From the NCBI GenBank assembly GCA_018969015.1, contig JAGWZE010000020.1, forward strand, positions 1-64,000: a stretch of 64,000 nt of DNA. The letters are read 5' to 3'. Both the position numbers and the translations under genes were made by a program. Positions 30,717 to 39,409 of this stretch are shown piece after piece. The notes below the pieces were generated by a model. That model was not told the DNA's origin, did not search any database, and was given only the letters and a program-made list of their open reading frames with translations. Each line of letters begins with the position of its first letter. The stretch's first letter is position 1. The DNA comes from Alphaproteobacteria bacterium (GTDB lineage Bacteria > Pseudomonadota > Alphaproteobacteria > Caulobacterales > Aquidulcibacteraceae).

Positions 30717-31886
30717 ATGAAAAAGCGCATCGCCATCTGCATCGACGGCACCTGGTCCCGGCTGAACCAGAAGGCGCCGACCAACATCGCCAAGATCGCC
30801 CGCAGCGTGGAGCACGAGTCGAAAGACGGCGCGAAGCAGATCGTCGTCTACACGCCCGGCGTCGGCGCCGCGGACGACCTCAAGGCCGGCGCGTCCGGCG
30901 CCCTGGCCGGCGGGCTGTTCGGGGAGGGCCTCGAGCGCGACATCGTCCAGACCTATGTCCGGCTGTCCCTCAACTATCAGGCCGGGGACGACATTTTCAT
31001 TTTCGGCTATTCGCGCGGCGCGTTCTCGGCCCGTAGCCTCGCGGCCATGATCCGCCGCTGCGGGGTATTGCGCCGCCGCCACGTCGATCAGGCCAGCGCG
31101 GCGTTCGAGCTGTATCGTAGCGGCAAGCCCGCCGATCACCCCGATTGCGTGGCGTTCCGCAACCAGTTCGGCAAATCCGCCCATGGCGGCCCGGACGGGA
31201 AGGCCCCAAAGCCGGACGTCGAGATCGCCTACACGGGCCTGTTCGACACCGTCGGCCAGCGCGGCCTTCCGTCCGGCCTCGGGCCGCTGACCGATTGGAT
31301 GAACAGGCGCTACGAGTTCCATGACGTGAAGCTCGGCGCCCACGTGAAATCCGCGCGCCACGCCTGCGCGATCGACGAGGCGCGATTCGCGTTTCCTCCC
31401 ACGCTCTGGACCAACATCGACGAGCTCAACGCGCCGTTCAAAGCGCAGGGCGTCGCGCCGCTCGACCTCCCGTATCAGCAGCGCTGGTTCCCCGGCACGC
31501 ACGGCGACATCGGCGGCGGCGCGGAGGGCGCAAAGCTCGCCAACTTCGCGCTCCAGTGGATCGTCGAAGGCGCCGAGCGCGTGGGGCTTGCGTTCGACCG
31601 CTCGGAGGGATCGCCGCTGGCCGTCGCCACTTCCCCGGAAGAGCTCGATCCGCTGGCCAAGCTCGTGGCGCCGAACGGCCCCTCCGGCGTGCGTCCGCGG
31701 ACCATCGTCCAGCTCGACAAGGGGCAGCGCGAAGTGCCCGCCGACGTCGCCGCGATCGTGTTGCACGAAGTCACGGCCATCCGCGCCGTGCTCTCCAAAA
31801 AGCCCCCCTATCGGCCCCGCGCCCTCAAGCGATTCCGGGACGCGTTGAAATCAATCGGAAACCGACTGGTGGATGGGGGCGCCTGA
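30717..31886 (+). CDS. DUF2235 alpha/beta hydrolase
   Basis: 389-residue protein with the DUF2235 layout: an N-terminal strand and IDGTWSRL motif, then a nucleophile elbow G97-Y-S99-R-G101 in FIFGYSRGAFSAR, AYTGLFDTVGQ (likely acid region) and a histidine in WFPGTHGDIGGG. The family includes type VI secretion phospholipase effectors (Tle1 type) but also many uncharacterised cytoplasmic proteins. No vgrG, hcp, immunity-like gene or signal peptide is seen, so an effector role is not supported. A terminator-like hairpin follows. Confidence 0.85.
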   Translation: MKKRIAICIDGTWSRLNQKAPTNIAKIARSVEHESKDGAKQIVVYTPGVGAADDLKAGASGALAGGLFGEGLERDIVQTYVRLSLNYQAGDDIFIFGYSRGAFSARSLAAMIRRCGVLRRRHVDQASAAFELYRSGKPADHPDCVAFRNQFGKSAHGGPDGKAPKPDVEIAYTGLFDTVGQRGLPSGLGPLTDWMNRRYEFHDVKLGAHVKSARHACAIDEARFAFPPTLWTNIDELNAPFKAQGVAPLDLPYQQRWFPGTHGDIGGGAEGAKLANFALQWIVEGAERVGLAFDRSEGSPLAVATSPEELDPLAKLVAPNGPSGVRPRTIVQLDKGQREVPADVAAIVLHEVTAIRAVLSKKPPYRPRALKRFRDALKSIGNRLVDGGA

Positions 31887-31925
31887 TCGCTGCGCCGATA
31901 GGCGCCTCCGTCGGCAAAAGCGCCC

Positions 31926-31953
31926 AAAACACGCCCATTCTGGGTGTTTTTTT
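31926..31953 (+). terminator. Intrinsic terminator after the DUF2235 gene
   Basis: Stem ACACGCCCA/TGGGTGT type with a TTC loop, one wobble and one mismatch, followed by a run of seven T. It lies 40 bases after the DUF2235 stop in a locally AT-richer stretch and 82 bases before the next gene. Confidence 0.75.
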
Positions 31954-32034
31954 CCGAGGATTTGGATCGAAGGCGATGACAATTTGATTCGGCGCCGATA
32001 AAACCTCACCGGGGGCGAGAGGCAGGGGGACGAC

Positions 32035-33477
32035 GTGACTGGCGTCATGCTGACAATCGGACTCGGCCCGACGGCCGAAGCGATCGCGTTTTCCCAGCGC
32101 GCCGGAGCGCCCAAGCTCGACGGGGTTTTTCTGTCCGACGCGTCTGAAGGCGCAAGCCTCCGCCTCGACATTCCCGTTCTTGGCCAACTCAATGACGCTG
32201 AACGGGAAATTGCGCGGCTTGATCCCGCCTGTGTCGCCACGCTCGTGTGGCTCGATCGCGCCGCCGCGCCGCCGCGCTATGCCGGCATGCTTCTCCGGCT
32301 CGCAGCGACTGGCCGTCGCATCGTGCGCGCCGCCGCCGAAGGCGAGCTCGTCGATGTGCTCGACACGATCCGCGGCAAAGGCCGCGCTCTCGCCCTGTCC
32401 CACCTGCTGCGCCGCGAAACCGCTGATCTCGCCGGAATTGACCCCAGCGCCCTGGTGCGCGGCGCGAATGTGCTTGTGACGGGCGCGGGCGGCAGCATCG
32501 GGTCTGAAATCTGTCTCACGCTCGCCCGCTTCGGCTGCGCGCGCCTGACCATGCTGGACGCGAGCGAGCACAATCTTTTCACGATCGATCGTCGCATCGC
32601 CGCCGCCGCCCCGCACCTCGAGCGCCGGCTGCTCCTCTGCGACATCCGCGACCGCAAGCGCATTGTGAGCGCCATCGCCCGCGAACAGCCGACGATCGTG
32701 TTCCATGCTGCGGCCCTCAAGCACGTGCCGATGGTGGAGGCCCATCCCAGCGAAGGCGTGCTGACCAACCTCGTCGGCACGCGCAACGTCGTCGACGCCT
32801 GCGTCGTCGCGGGCGTGCAATCGATGCTGTTCGTCTCCACCGACAAGGCGGTTCAGCCCACGAGCGTGATGGGTCTGACCAAACGTCTCGCGGAGGATTA
32901 TGTCCGTGCGCGGGATCTCGACTGCCTCGAAACGGGCGGTCCCCGTTTCGTGTCCGTGCGGTTCGGCAATGTGTTCGGCACCAGTGGCTCGGTGGCGCCC
33001 ATCTTCGCCGAGCAGATCGAGCGCGGCGGCCCCGTGACCGTAACGCACCAGGATATGGAGCGCTTCTTCATGACGCCGCAGGAGGCCGTCCTCCTGACGC
33101 TGCGGGCCATGATGCTCGGCCTCGACGACGCCGAGCGCGCGTGCGGGCTTTACGTCCTCGAGATGGGCGAACCGATCCGGATCGTCGAATTCGCCGAGCG
33201 CATGATCGAAGCCTACGGCCTCAAGCCTGGCGTCGACGTCAAGATTTCGGTCGTGGGCGCGCGTCCGGGCGAGAAGCTGACCGAGGCGCTCGTCGACGAC
33301 GACGAGTCCGGCGGACCCAGCGCCGCCGAGGGCGTCACGCGCGTGCACGCCACGCCGCTGGCGTTGCCCCGCGATCTCTTGGCGCAGTTCGAGGCCGCGG
33401 CGCGCGACCACGACGACACCCTCGTGCGCCGTCTTCTGGCGGACATCCGCGCCCGGCGCTCCACCGCCGTCGCCTAG
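32035..33477 (+). CDS. CapD/WbpM-like NDP-sugar dehydratase or epimerase, soluble form
   Basis: 480-residue SDR enzyme of surface-polysaccharide synthesis, probably acting on UDP-GlcNAc (4,6-dehydration). Residues 1-130 keep a Rossmann-like remnant (TIGLGPTAEAI); residues 140-450 hold the NAD motif GAGGSIGSE, HAAALKHVPMVE, and STDKAVQPTSVMGLTK. In the YxxxK position it has Met (MGLTK), as in long WbpM/CapD-type enzymes, not Tyr as in short PseB types. The four-helix membrane domain normally preceding such enzymes is absent. It is an orphan: no glycosyltransferase or transporter is nearby. Start GTG 32035 follows AGGGGG. Confidence 0.85.
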   Translation: MTGVMLTIGLGPTAEAIAFSQRAGAPKLDGVFLSDASEGASLRLDIPVLGQLNDAEREIARLDPACVATLVWLDRAAAPPRYAGMLLRLAATGRRIVRAAAEGELVDVLDTIRGKGRALALSHLLRRETADLAGIDPSALVRGANVLVTGAGGSIGSEICLTLARFGCARLTMLDASEHNLFTIDRRIAAAAPHLERRLLLCDIRDRKRIVSAIAREQPTIVFHAAALKHVPMVEAHPSEGVLTNLVGTRNVVDACVVAGVQSMLFVSTDKAVQPTSVMGLTKRLAEDYVRARDLDCLETGGPRFVSVRFGNVFGTSGSVAPIFAEQIERGGPVTVTHQDMERFFMTPQEAVLLTLRAMMLGLDDAERACGLYVLEMGEPIRIVEFAERMIEAYGLKPGVDVKISVVGARPGEKLTEALVDDDESGGPSAAEGVTRVHATPLALPRDLLAQFEAAARDHDDTLVRRLLADIRARRSTAVA

Positions 33478-33702
33478 ACGGCCGCGAAGCGCCAGCTTCA
33501 CGGCGCTCCTCCATGCTTGCCGTCGTTCGAAGGCAGCGCCGCGACCGCCGTATCCCTTCGTGGCGGGCACGAAGTCACGCGAAGCATGGGTTCGGTCATC
33601 GAGGACGCCGCCCTCGCGATTGGAACAGAGGCAGAGGAAAAAAGGGGGCGGTCGCGCCGTCGACGTCGGTCATCGGCGCGCCGCATCTCACAGCGCTGCG
33701 GT

Positions 33703-34386
33703 TCAGCTGCGGTTGACGTTCTTGCGCACCGCTTCGGCCTGATCCTTGTGCTTGCGCAGGGTAGGGAGCGTTTTCGTCGCCCACGCCTTGAGCTTCGCGT
33801 CCTTGCCGTTCTTGGCGTAGGCCTCGAAGTCGCTGATCGCGGCCTCGTGCCCGTCGATGATCGTATCGAGGTACTTGTCGTCGAAGCCGGCGGCGTCGGC
33901 GTTCTGCAGGTTCGTCACCTTCGCCTGCATGTCGCCGTCGAGCGCGGCCGGCACCGTCAGGCTTGCGCCCTGGGCGAGACCCGTGAGGTCCTGCGTCGTT
34001 TTCGTGTGGTCCGCGATCATCATCTGCGCGAACTTCCGAACTTCGGCGTTCTGCGTCTTCTGCAGCGCGGCGCGGCTGGCTTCGATCTCCAGCATGTCGC
34101 TCATCGCGACACGCGTGAAGAACGTCTGCGGCACGGCGGGATCGAGCGCCGCCGTCGGGCCGCCGCCGCCCGTGCCTGTGGTGGAGCCGGTTCCAGTGCC
34201 CATGCCGGTTCCCACGTCACCCGAACCCGTTCCGGTTCCGGCGCCATAGCCGCTGGTGTCGGCCGTTCCCGAGCCCGTGGCGCCTTTGGTGGAGGGCGAC
34301 GTCGAGGACTGATCGTTGGCTCCCCGCGAGCAGGCCGCGGTGGACAAACCGGCGACGAGCGCGGCGACGAGTAACGTTTTCTGCAT
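33703..34386 (-). CDS. DUF4142 lipoprotein
   Basis: 227-residue periplasmic lipoprotein with signal peptide ending STAAC. After a Ser/Gly/Thr-rich linker (about residues 24-82, with repeated GTG and GSG units) comes a ferritin-like four-helix DUF4142 domain: FFTRVAMSDMLEIEASR, AEVRKFAQMMIADHTKTT and KYLDTIIDGHEAAISDFEAYA. Family function is unknown. The ATG at 34386 follows GGGAG seven bases upstream; the frame continues upstream but that part is not signal-like. The 225 bases between its end and the sugar dehydratase show nothing clear. Confidence 0.88.
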   Translation of the reverse strand: MQKTLLVAALVAGLSTAACSRGANDQSSTSPSTKGATGSGTADTSGYGAGTGTGSGDVGTGMGTGTGSTTGTGGGGPTAALDPAVPQTFFTRVAMSDMLEIEASRAALQKTQNAEVRKFAQMMIADHTKTTQDLTGLAQGASLTVPAALDGDMQAKVTNLQNADAAGFDDKYLDTIIDGHEAAISDFEAYAKNGKDAKLKAWATKTLPTLRKHKDQAEAVRKNVNRS

Positions 34387-34803
34387 GGACTGACTCCCAA
34401 ACGCGCCACAGAGGGCTGGCGGGTCGGCGAAGTGAACGCGCCTCCATCTTCCGTGTTCCGGCGACGGTCCGGCGAAGACGGACGCGCGCACATTCCGCGC
34501 GCGTCCGCACCTCGAAGCGGAGATTGCGCCGCCGTGCGATCTAGCTCGGCTTTTTCGAGCTTTCGTCTTGGCCGCCGCCCGCCCCGCCGCGACGCGTGGA
34601 GGACGAGGCGCCGTATCCGCCTTGGCCCTGGCCCTACTGGCCCTGGCCGGACGGTGCTTGGCCGGACAGGGCTTGGCCATATTGTCCGAATCCGGACGAA
34701 CGGCTGATGTCCTATCCGCCCGAGGACTCACACGGCGCGCGGCATGCGCGCTGGCGCGGCGAGAAGAGCCAGCGAAACTTGACGGTTCCGGTGCGGAAAC
34801 CGT
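34387..34803. other. Gene-free stretch with GGCCCTGGCC-rich direct repeats
   Basis: No convincing gene in 417 bases. Bases 34621-34678 are built from repeated TGGCCCTGG/TTGGCCGGA units. Read on the plus strand from GTG 34596 these give a Trp/Pro-rich peptide, and on the minus strand a Lys/Arg/Ala-rich one. The plus frame continues into the TspO-like gene on the opposite strand and has no clear ribosome site, so I do not call it. The promoter of the DUF4142 gene should lie here. Confidence 0.5.
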
Positions 34804-35355
34804 TCAGCCGCGCCCGTGCGCGGCGATCATGTCGACGAACAGCGTGCAGACGAGCCATGCGGTATAGGGCGCGGCGATCAAGGCGGCGCTCGGCTGATCG
34901 CGCCCGAGGCGCGCCGTCGCGGCGATGGCGGTTGCCGCCATCGCGGCGAGCCAGACGCCGGCGACCTGCGGCCACTTCAAAACGATCAACGTCCAGGGGG
35001 CGTGCAGGAGCAGTGCGGCGACGCCGATGCACGCCGCGTCACGCGCGCCCGGAATGTGGCGACTGCGCGCTCCGGCCTGTGCGACGGCGCTGACGAACAG
35101 GAGAAGGAAGGCGCCGCGCATGAGCATCGTCACCGCGAGGGACGGCGCCAGCGTTGGCATGTCCGCGCGCCAGTGCAGCCAGCCCCAGGCTGCGAGCGCC
35201 TCCAGCGCGACGTAGACCAAGCCTGCGCGCGCAAGGCATGCGCGATCATACGCCATCGCGCGCGGGGCAGCGGGGGCAGCGAGCGGCGCGCTTGGCGTCA
35301 GCGCCGTCGCGATGGACAGCGAGGCGAGCGTGGTGTCGAGGGGCGCCGTTGTCAT
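34804..35355 (-). CDS. TspO/MBR-like integral membrane protein, divergent
   Basis: 183-residue protein with five hydrophobic segments (about residues 43-62, 70-95, 107-126, 133-149 and 158-177). The C-terminal part, HAPWTLIVLKWP then AAMAATAIAATARL and IAAPYTAWLVCTLFVD, follows the spacing of TspO/MBR proteins, where a Trp-containing helix is followed by PYxAW near the end. TspO proteins bind tetrapyrroles and related ligands in the membrane. The match is by eye and several family residues differ, so the family is tentative. It precedes the NHEJ genes' end by 27 bases on the same strand. Confidence 0.5.
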   Translation of the reverse strand: MTTAPLDTTLASLSIATALTPSAPLAAPAAPRAMAYDRACLARAGLVYVALEALAAWGWLHWRADMPTLAPSLAVTMLMRGAFLLLFVSAVAQAGARSRHIPGARDAACIGVAALLLHAPWTLIVLKWPQVAGVWLAAMAATAIAATARLGRDQPSAALIAAPYTAWLVCTLFVDMIAAHGRG

Positions 35356-35382
35356 GGCCCGCTCAACGGGTTCGCCGGGCCG

Positions 35383-37890
35383 TCAGTTCCGCGGCGGAGC
35401 CGAAAGTCCGAGCGCGCGAAACGCCGCGCGCGAGAGACTCTGGCGAACGTCGCCATAGCCGGCCCACGGATCGGGCTCGGCCAGGACGCGCGCCTGCAGG
35501 CGCGCGAGATCGAACGCCGCCGCGCTCGGCGCCGTTTCAAGCTCGCGCCACGTCACCGGCGCAGCTGCGGGCGCGCCTTGCCGGGCGCGCGGCGAGTAGG
35601 GCGCAATCGCCGTCGCGCCGCGACGATTGCGCAGATGATCGACGAAGATTTTGCCGCGACGCTTCGCCTTGCTCATGGTGGCGACGAAACGATCCGGCGC
35701 GATCTGCTCCAGCGTGCGCGCGAGCCCCTCGGCGAACGCCGCCGCCACCGGCCAGCTCTGGCGCCGCGCGAGCGGCGCGACGACGTGCACGCCCTTGCCG
35801 CCCGTCAACAGGGGAAACGTCGCCAACCCGGCGTGGTCCAACAGGCCGCGCAGCTCGAGCGCCGCGCTGCGCACGGCGTCGAACGCCAGCGCCTCGTCCG
35901 GATCGAGATCGATGACGAGCCGATCCGGCTTGTCGAGCGCGTCGATGCGGGCGCCCCAGATGTGCACCTCGATCGCGCCGATCTGCGCGCACGCCACGAT
36001 CGCATCCGCGTCGGGTGCGGTGAGATAGCGTTTCCGCGCGCCGTCGCTTTCCTCGATTTCGACGGCGCCGAACGCCGCGGGAAAGCCCGCCGTCGCGTGC
36101 TTTTGAAAGAAGCAGCCCTTGCCGCGGCCCTCCGGGCACCGCACGAGGCTGATCGGGCGACCGACGACGAACGGGGCCATGCGCGGCGCGACGGCGGTGA
36201 GATAGGCGGCGAGCGCGCCCTTGGTGAGGCCGCTCTCGGGAAACAGGACCTTCTCGGGATGCGTCAATCGCGGCGAGGCGGCGGCAGCCCGCTTGAGGGG
36301 CGCCGCAGCCTGGAGCGATCGCGATATCTGCTGCGCCATGCGCACCTCCCGGGCCGGTTTGTCTTCGCGGACGCCGAGGAACACGCCATGCCGCACCGCG
36401 CCCGTATCGGTCAGTTCGGTCAAGCGCGCCTCGATGACGAGCTCCGGCGTCGCGAATTTCGCGCCGCGCGCGATGGCGGCGGGCAAGTCGATGAAGGGCG
36501 ACGTCGCCCGTCGTAATCGGGCGAGGCGCGCGCCGATCTCCTGAAGCGCACGCGCATCGAAGCCCGCGCCCACGCGGCCGCGATAAGCGAGGCCTTCGTC
36601 GGTCCACTCGCCCAGCAGCAGCGACGCGAACGCGCGGCGGCGCGTCGAGGGCGTCGCGCCGCCAACGACGAACTCGCGCCGGTCGGTGCATTTGGTCTTG
36701 ATCCAGCTCGGCGATCGGCCGGCCTGGTAGGCCGCATCCGCGCGCTTCGAAACGACGCCCTCGAGCCCGCGCGCACACACCTGCGCCAGCATCGCCGCGC
36801 CGTCGCCTCTTACATGATCGCTGAAATAGAGGGGCCCTGCGGCGTCCGCCGCGGCGAGCGCCGTGCGCAGCCGCGCCTTGCGCAGCGTGAGCGGGGTCGC
36901 GGTGAGATCCTCGCCGGCGTACGCCAAGAGATCGAATGCGAAGTACGTCACGCCGCGCCCCTTCGCATCGCGCAGCACAGCCTGCAGCGCCGAAAAGGAC
37001 GTGCGCCCCGCCGCGTCGACCACCACAGCCTCGCCATCGAGCAGCGCGCGATCGAGCGAGAGGCGCGCCACCGCGTCCGCCAGCGGCTTGAACTTCGCCG
37101 TCCAGTCCAGGCCGGTGCGCGTGAAGATGCGCACCGCATCGCGATCCGCCGCGATCTGCAGGCGGTAGCCGTCGTACTTGATCTCGTGCAGCCAGGCCGC
37201 GCCCTTCGGCGGCGCCGCGGCGAGCGTGGCGAGCGTCGGCGGTCGGAACGGGGGCAGGCGACCGGCGGTCGCCGGCGCACGCGCGGCAATCTCCGCCAGG
37301 TTGCGTCCGCTCACGACCGAGACCACCGGCGCTTCGGCGTCAGGCGTCGGCCGCGTCGCTGCAGCGGCCGCGCGATCGCCACGCGCCCGGATCACGAGCC
37401 ACGGCTCGCCGCGGTCGCCGGGGCGCGGCTTGATGCGCACCAGATGCCACTCGCCGCTCAGGCGCGCGCCGTCGAGCCGGATCTCCAGCTTCCCGGCGCG
37501 CAGCCCCGCATCCGGATCGGCGAGCCAGCGCAGGCGGCCGCGATCGAAAATCATCATCGCGCCGGCGCCGTATTCGCCTTCGGGGATCGCGCCCTCGAAA
37601 TCCGCGTAGCGCAGCGGGTGATCCTCCGTGCGCATCGCGAGGCGGCGTTCGCCCGGCGTCGTGCTCAAGCCGTGCGGCACGGCCCAGCTGAGCAGGGCGC
37701 CGCCATGCTCCAGGCGCAGATCGTAATGAAGCCGTCGCGCCGCGTGCATCTGGACGACGAAGACGCCCTCCGCCCGCGCCGTCGATACGGGCGGCGTCGC
37801 CGCCGGCGGAGAGGGCGCAGGCTCGGGCGTGCGGGTGAAATCGCGCTTGGCGGCGTAGCGGGACAGGCCGGACGCAGGGCGTCGCGTCAT
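35383..37890 (-). CDS. ligD: Multifunctional ATP-dependent DNA ligase LigD (NHEJ)
   Basis: 835-residue end-joining enzyme with the order phosphoesterase, ligase, polymerase. The PE domain (about residues 38-170) has RRLHYDLRLEHGG; the ligase domain (about 215-520) has active-site K238 in EIKYDGYR and LLDGEAVV; the primase-polymerase domain (about 545-830) has LTHPEKVLFPESGLTKG and the catalytic LVIDLDPDE. The start overlaps the ku stop by 4 bases (ATGA), so the pair is cotranslated. Together they repair double-strand breaks without a template, typically in non-dividing cells. Confidence 0.95.
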   Translation of the reverse strand: MTRRPASGLSRYAAKRDFTRTPEPAPSPPAATPPVSTARAEGVFVVQMHAARRLHYDLRLEHGGALLSWAVPHGLSTTPGERRLAMRTEDHPLRYADFEGAIPEGEYGAGAMMIFDRGRLRWLADPDAGLRAGKLEIRLDGARLSGEWHLVRIKPRPGDRGEPWLVIRARGDRAAAAATRPTPDAEAPVVSVVSGRNLAEIAARAPATAGRLPPFRPPTLATLAAAPPKGAAWLHEIKYDGYRLQIAADRDAVRIFTRTGLDWTAKFKPLADAVARLSLDRALLDGEAVVVDAAGRTSFSALQAVLRDAKGRGVTYFAFDLLAYAGEDLTATPLTLRKARLRTALAAADAAGPLYFSDHVRGDGAAMLAQVCARGLEGVVSKRADAAYQAGRSPSWIKTKCTDRREFVVGGATPSTRRRAFASLLLGEWTDEGLAYRGRVGAGFDARALQEIGARLARLRRATSPFIDLPAAIARGAKFATPELVIEARLTELTDTGAVRHGVFLGVREDKPAREVRMAQQISRSLQAAAPLKRAAAASPRLTHPEKVLFPESGLTKGALAAYLTAVAPRMAPFVVGRPISLVRCPEGRGKGCFFQKHATAGFPAAFGAVEIEESDGARKRYLTAPDADAIVACAQIGAIEVHIWGARIDALDKPDRLVIDLDPDEALAFDAVRSAALELRGLLDHAGLATFPLLTGGKGVHVVAPLARRQSWPVAAAFAEGLARTLEQIAPDRFVATMSKAKRRGKIFVDHLRNRRGATAIAPYSPRARQGAPAAAPVTWRELETAPSAAAFDLARLQARVLAEPDPWAGYGDVRQSLSRAAFRALGLSAPPRN

Positions 37891-38771
37891 GCCTTGCGGC
37901 GCGGCTTCGCCGGCGGCCGCCGCTGCGGCGCCGGGCGCGCCGGCGTCTCAGGCCGTCCGCGCGCAGCAGGCGGCCGATCCGCGCCGAGCGAGCGCTTGAG
38001 CGCGTCGACGAGGCTCACGATCTCGGCGCCGCGGTCCTTCGCCGCCGGCTCGGCGTCCTCGATGATGGTTTCGCCGTGCGTCGCGACCTTCGCCGCGACG
38101 AGACGCTCCACCGCCTCGGCATAGTCGTCGTGGAAGCGGGCGGGATCGAAGGGCGCCGCCTTGCGCGCGATCAGCTCGCGCGCCAGCGCGACGAGATCCT
38201 CGTCGGCGGGCGCGGCGTCGAGCTCTTCGAAATAGGCGTCCGGCCGGCGCAGCTCCTCGGCGAAGCGCAACGTCTCGACGAGCAGTCCCTTGTCGTAGGG
38301 CTTCACCGCCGCGACGTGCGCGCGGCCGCGCATCGCGAACTGCCCGACGCCGTAGGTCTTCGAGGCCGCGAGCGCATCGCGCACGAGGCGGAAACTGTCC
38401 TGCGCGAGCTTGCCGTCGGGCGCGGCGAAATAGGGCGTGTCGTAGAACATCGGATCGATGTCGGCCGGGCTGACGAACTGCACGAGATCGAGCGTCCGTT
38501 TGCCCTCCACCTTCACTCCGGCGATCTCCGCGTCCGACAGGAGGACGTAGCGTCCCTTCTGCACCTCGACGCCTTTCGCGATCTCCTCCGCCGGCACAGG
38601 ACCGACGCCCGGCGCGACCTTCTCGTAGCGGATGCGTTGGCCGCTGGGCTCGTGGATCTGGTGGAAGGTCACGCGCGCGGTCGATTGCGCCGCGGCATAG
38701 AGCTTGATCGGCACGGTGACGAGCGCCAGACGGAGCTGGCCCGTCCAGACGGGGCGGAGAGCGGCGGGCAT
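37887..38771 (-). CDS. ku: Non-homologous end-joining protein Ku
   Basis: 294-residue bacterial Ku that rings DNA ends and recruits LigD. The conserved opening RPVWTGQLRLALVTVPIKLY, the core HQIHEPSGQRIRYEKV and the region VQFVSPADIDPMFYDTPYF are present. A Lys/Arg/Pro/Ala-rich C-terminal tail follows, as in many Ku proteins. ATG 38771 was preferred because the family core starts at once; an ATG at 38828 would add 19 residues unlike Ku. Upstream ribosome sites are weak for both. Confidence 0.94.
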   Translation of the reverse strand: MPAALRPVWTGQLRLALVTVPIKLYAAAQSTARVTFHQIHEPSGQRIRYEKVAPGVGPVPAEEIAKGVEVQKGRYVLLSDAEIAGVKVEGKRTLDLVQFVSPADIDPMFYDTPYFAAPDGKLAQDSFRLVRDALAASKTYGVGQFAMRGRAHVAAVKPYDKGLLVETLRFAEELRRPDAYFEELDAAPADEDLVALARELIARKAAPFDPARFHDDYAEAVERLVAAKVATHGETIIEDAEPAAKDRGAEIVSLVDALKRSLGADRPPAARGRPETPARPAPQRRPPAKPRRKA

Positions 38772-38891
38772 GAAGCGCGAACGAGGGCCGCACGGCGCGG
38801 GTTCCCCCTCGGCGCGCGCGACACGCATACGATCAGAGCGCAGCCGATCAGAGCAAGGCAGGCGAACAGCGCGCTTGAGCTGCGCGCCGCG

Positions 38892-39263
38892 TCAGGCGGC
38901 GGAGGCCTTCGAGGCGACCATCGGCGCCAGCGCGCGCTCCACGTCGGCGAACGTGAACGGTTTGTCCAGACACGGCGTATCCTGCAGGTCCGGCGGCAGC
39001 ATGCCGCAGGCCTTGTGCCCGCTTCCGAACACGATCGCTACGCCGCGCGCGCGCAGCGCCCGCGCCACCGGCGTGACGAGCTCGCGACCGAGCTGGACGT
39101 CGAGCAGCGCCGCGTCGGGCGTATCGTGCTGAATGAGGGCGAGCGCTTCCGCGATGCGGCTCGCGGGACCCATGACGTCCCAGCCCGCGTCACGCGCCTG
39201 CAGCTCGAGATCCATCGCGACGAGCGCGACATCTTCCACGATCAGAATGCGCCGCACCAACAT
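38892..39263 (-). CDS. Single-domain response regulator (receiver only)
   Basis: 123-residue stand-alone receiver domain. It has the acidic pocket (ILIVED), the phospho-accepting aspartate in AALLDVQLG, and the conserved lysine in CLDKPF. There is no output domain, so it would act by protein contact, phosphorelay or as a phosphate sink. No histidine kinase is nearby. ATG 39263 follows AGAGG five bases upstream; a GTG at 39269 is also in frame. It is upstream of ku on the same strand, but with a 120-base gap, so cotranscription is unclear. Confidence 0.88.
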   Translation of the reverse strand: MLVRRILIVEDVALVAMDLELQARDAGWDVMGPASRIAEALALIQHDTPDAALLDVQLGRELVTPVARALRARGVAIVFGSGHKACGMLPPDLQDTPCLDKPFTFADVERALAPMVASKASAA

Positions 39264-39347
39264 ACCCACCTCTTCGCAGCGATTGATGCGCGTCCCGCGG
39301 CGGGCAAGTCAATCGCATAAGTCGTTCATGATCGACATGCGCGCGAA

Positions 39348-39378
39348 AAGGCGGCGTTTCGCCGCGAAACGCCGCCTT
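39348..39378 (-). terminator. Perfect 14-base-pair hairpin, likely terminator
   Basis: AAGGCGGCGTTTCG pairs perfectly with CGAAACGCCGCCTT around a 3-base loop. On the minus strand it ends in CCTTTT, 31 bases after the stop of the glycine-zipper lipoprotein gene. This position suits an intrinsic terminator with a short U-tract. Confidence 0.65.
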
Positions 39379-39409
39379 CGTCATGAGTCCTTCGTATGAT
39401 CTCGACGCC

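Noticed and set aside
30717-31886. DUF2235 protein as a type VI secretion effector
   Set aside because: No vgrG, hcp, PAAR or immunity gene in the window, and no secretion signal.
34596-35093. Trp/Pro-rich frame on the plus strand
   Set aside because: It starts with GTG, lacks a clear ribosome site, and runs into the TspO-like gene on the other strand, where its sequence becomes Arg-rich.
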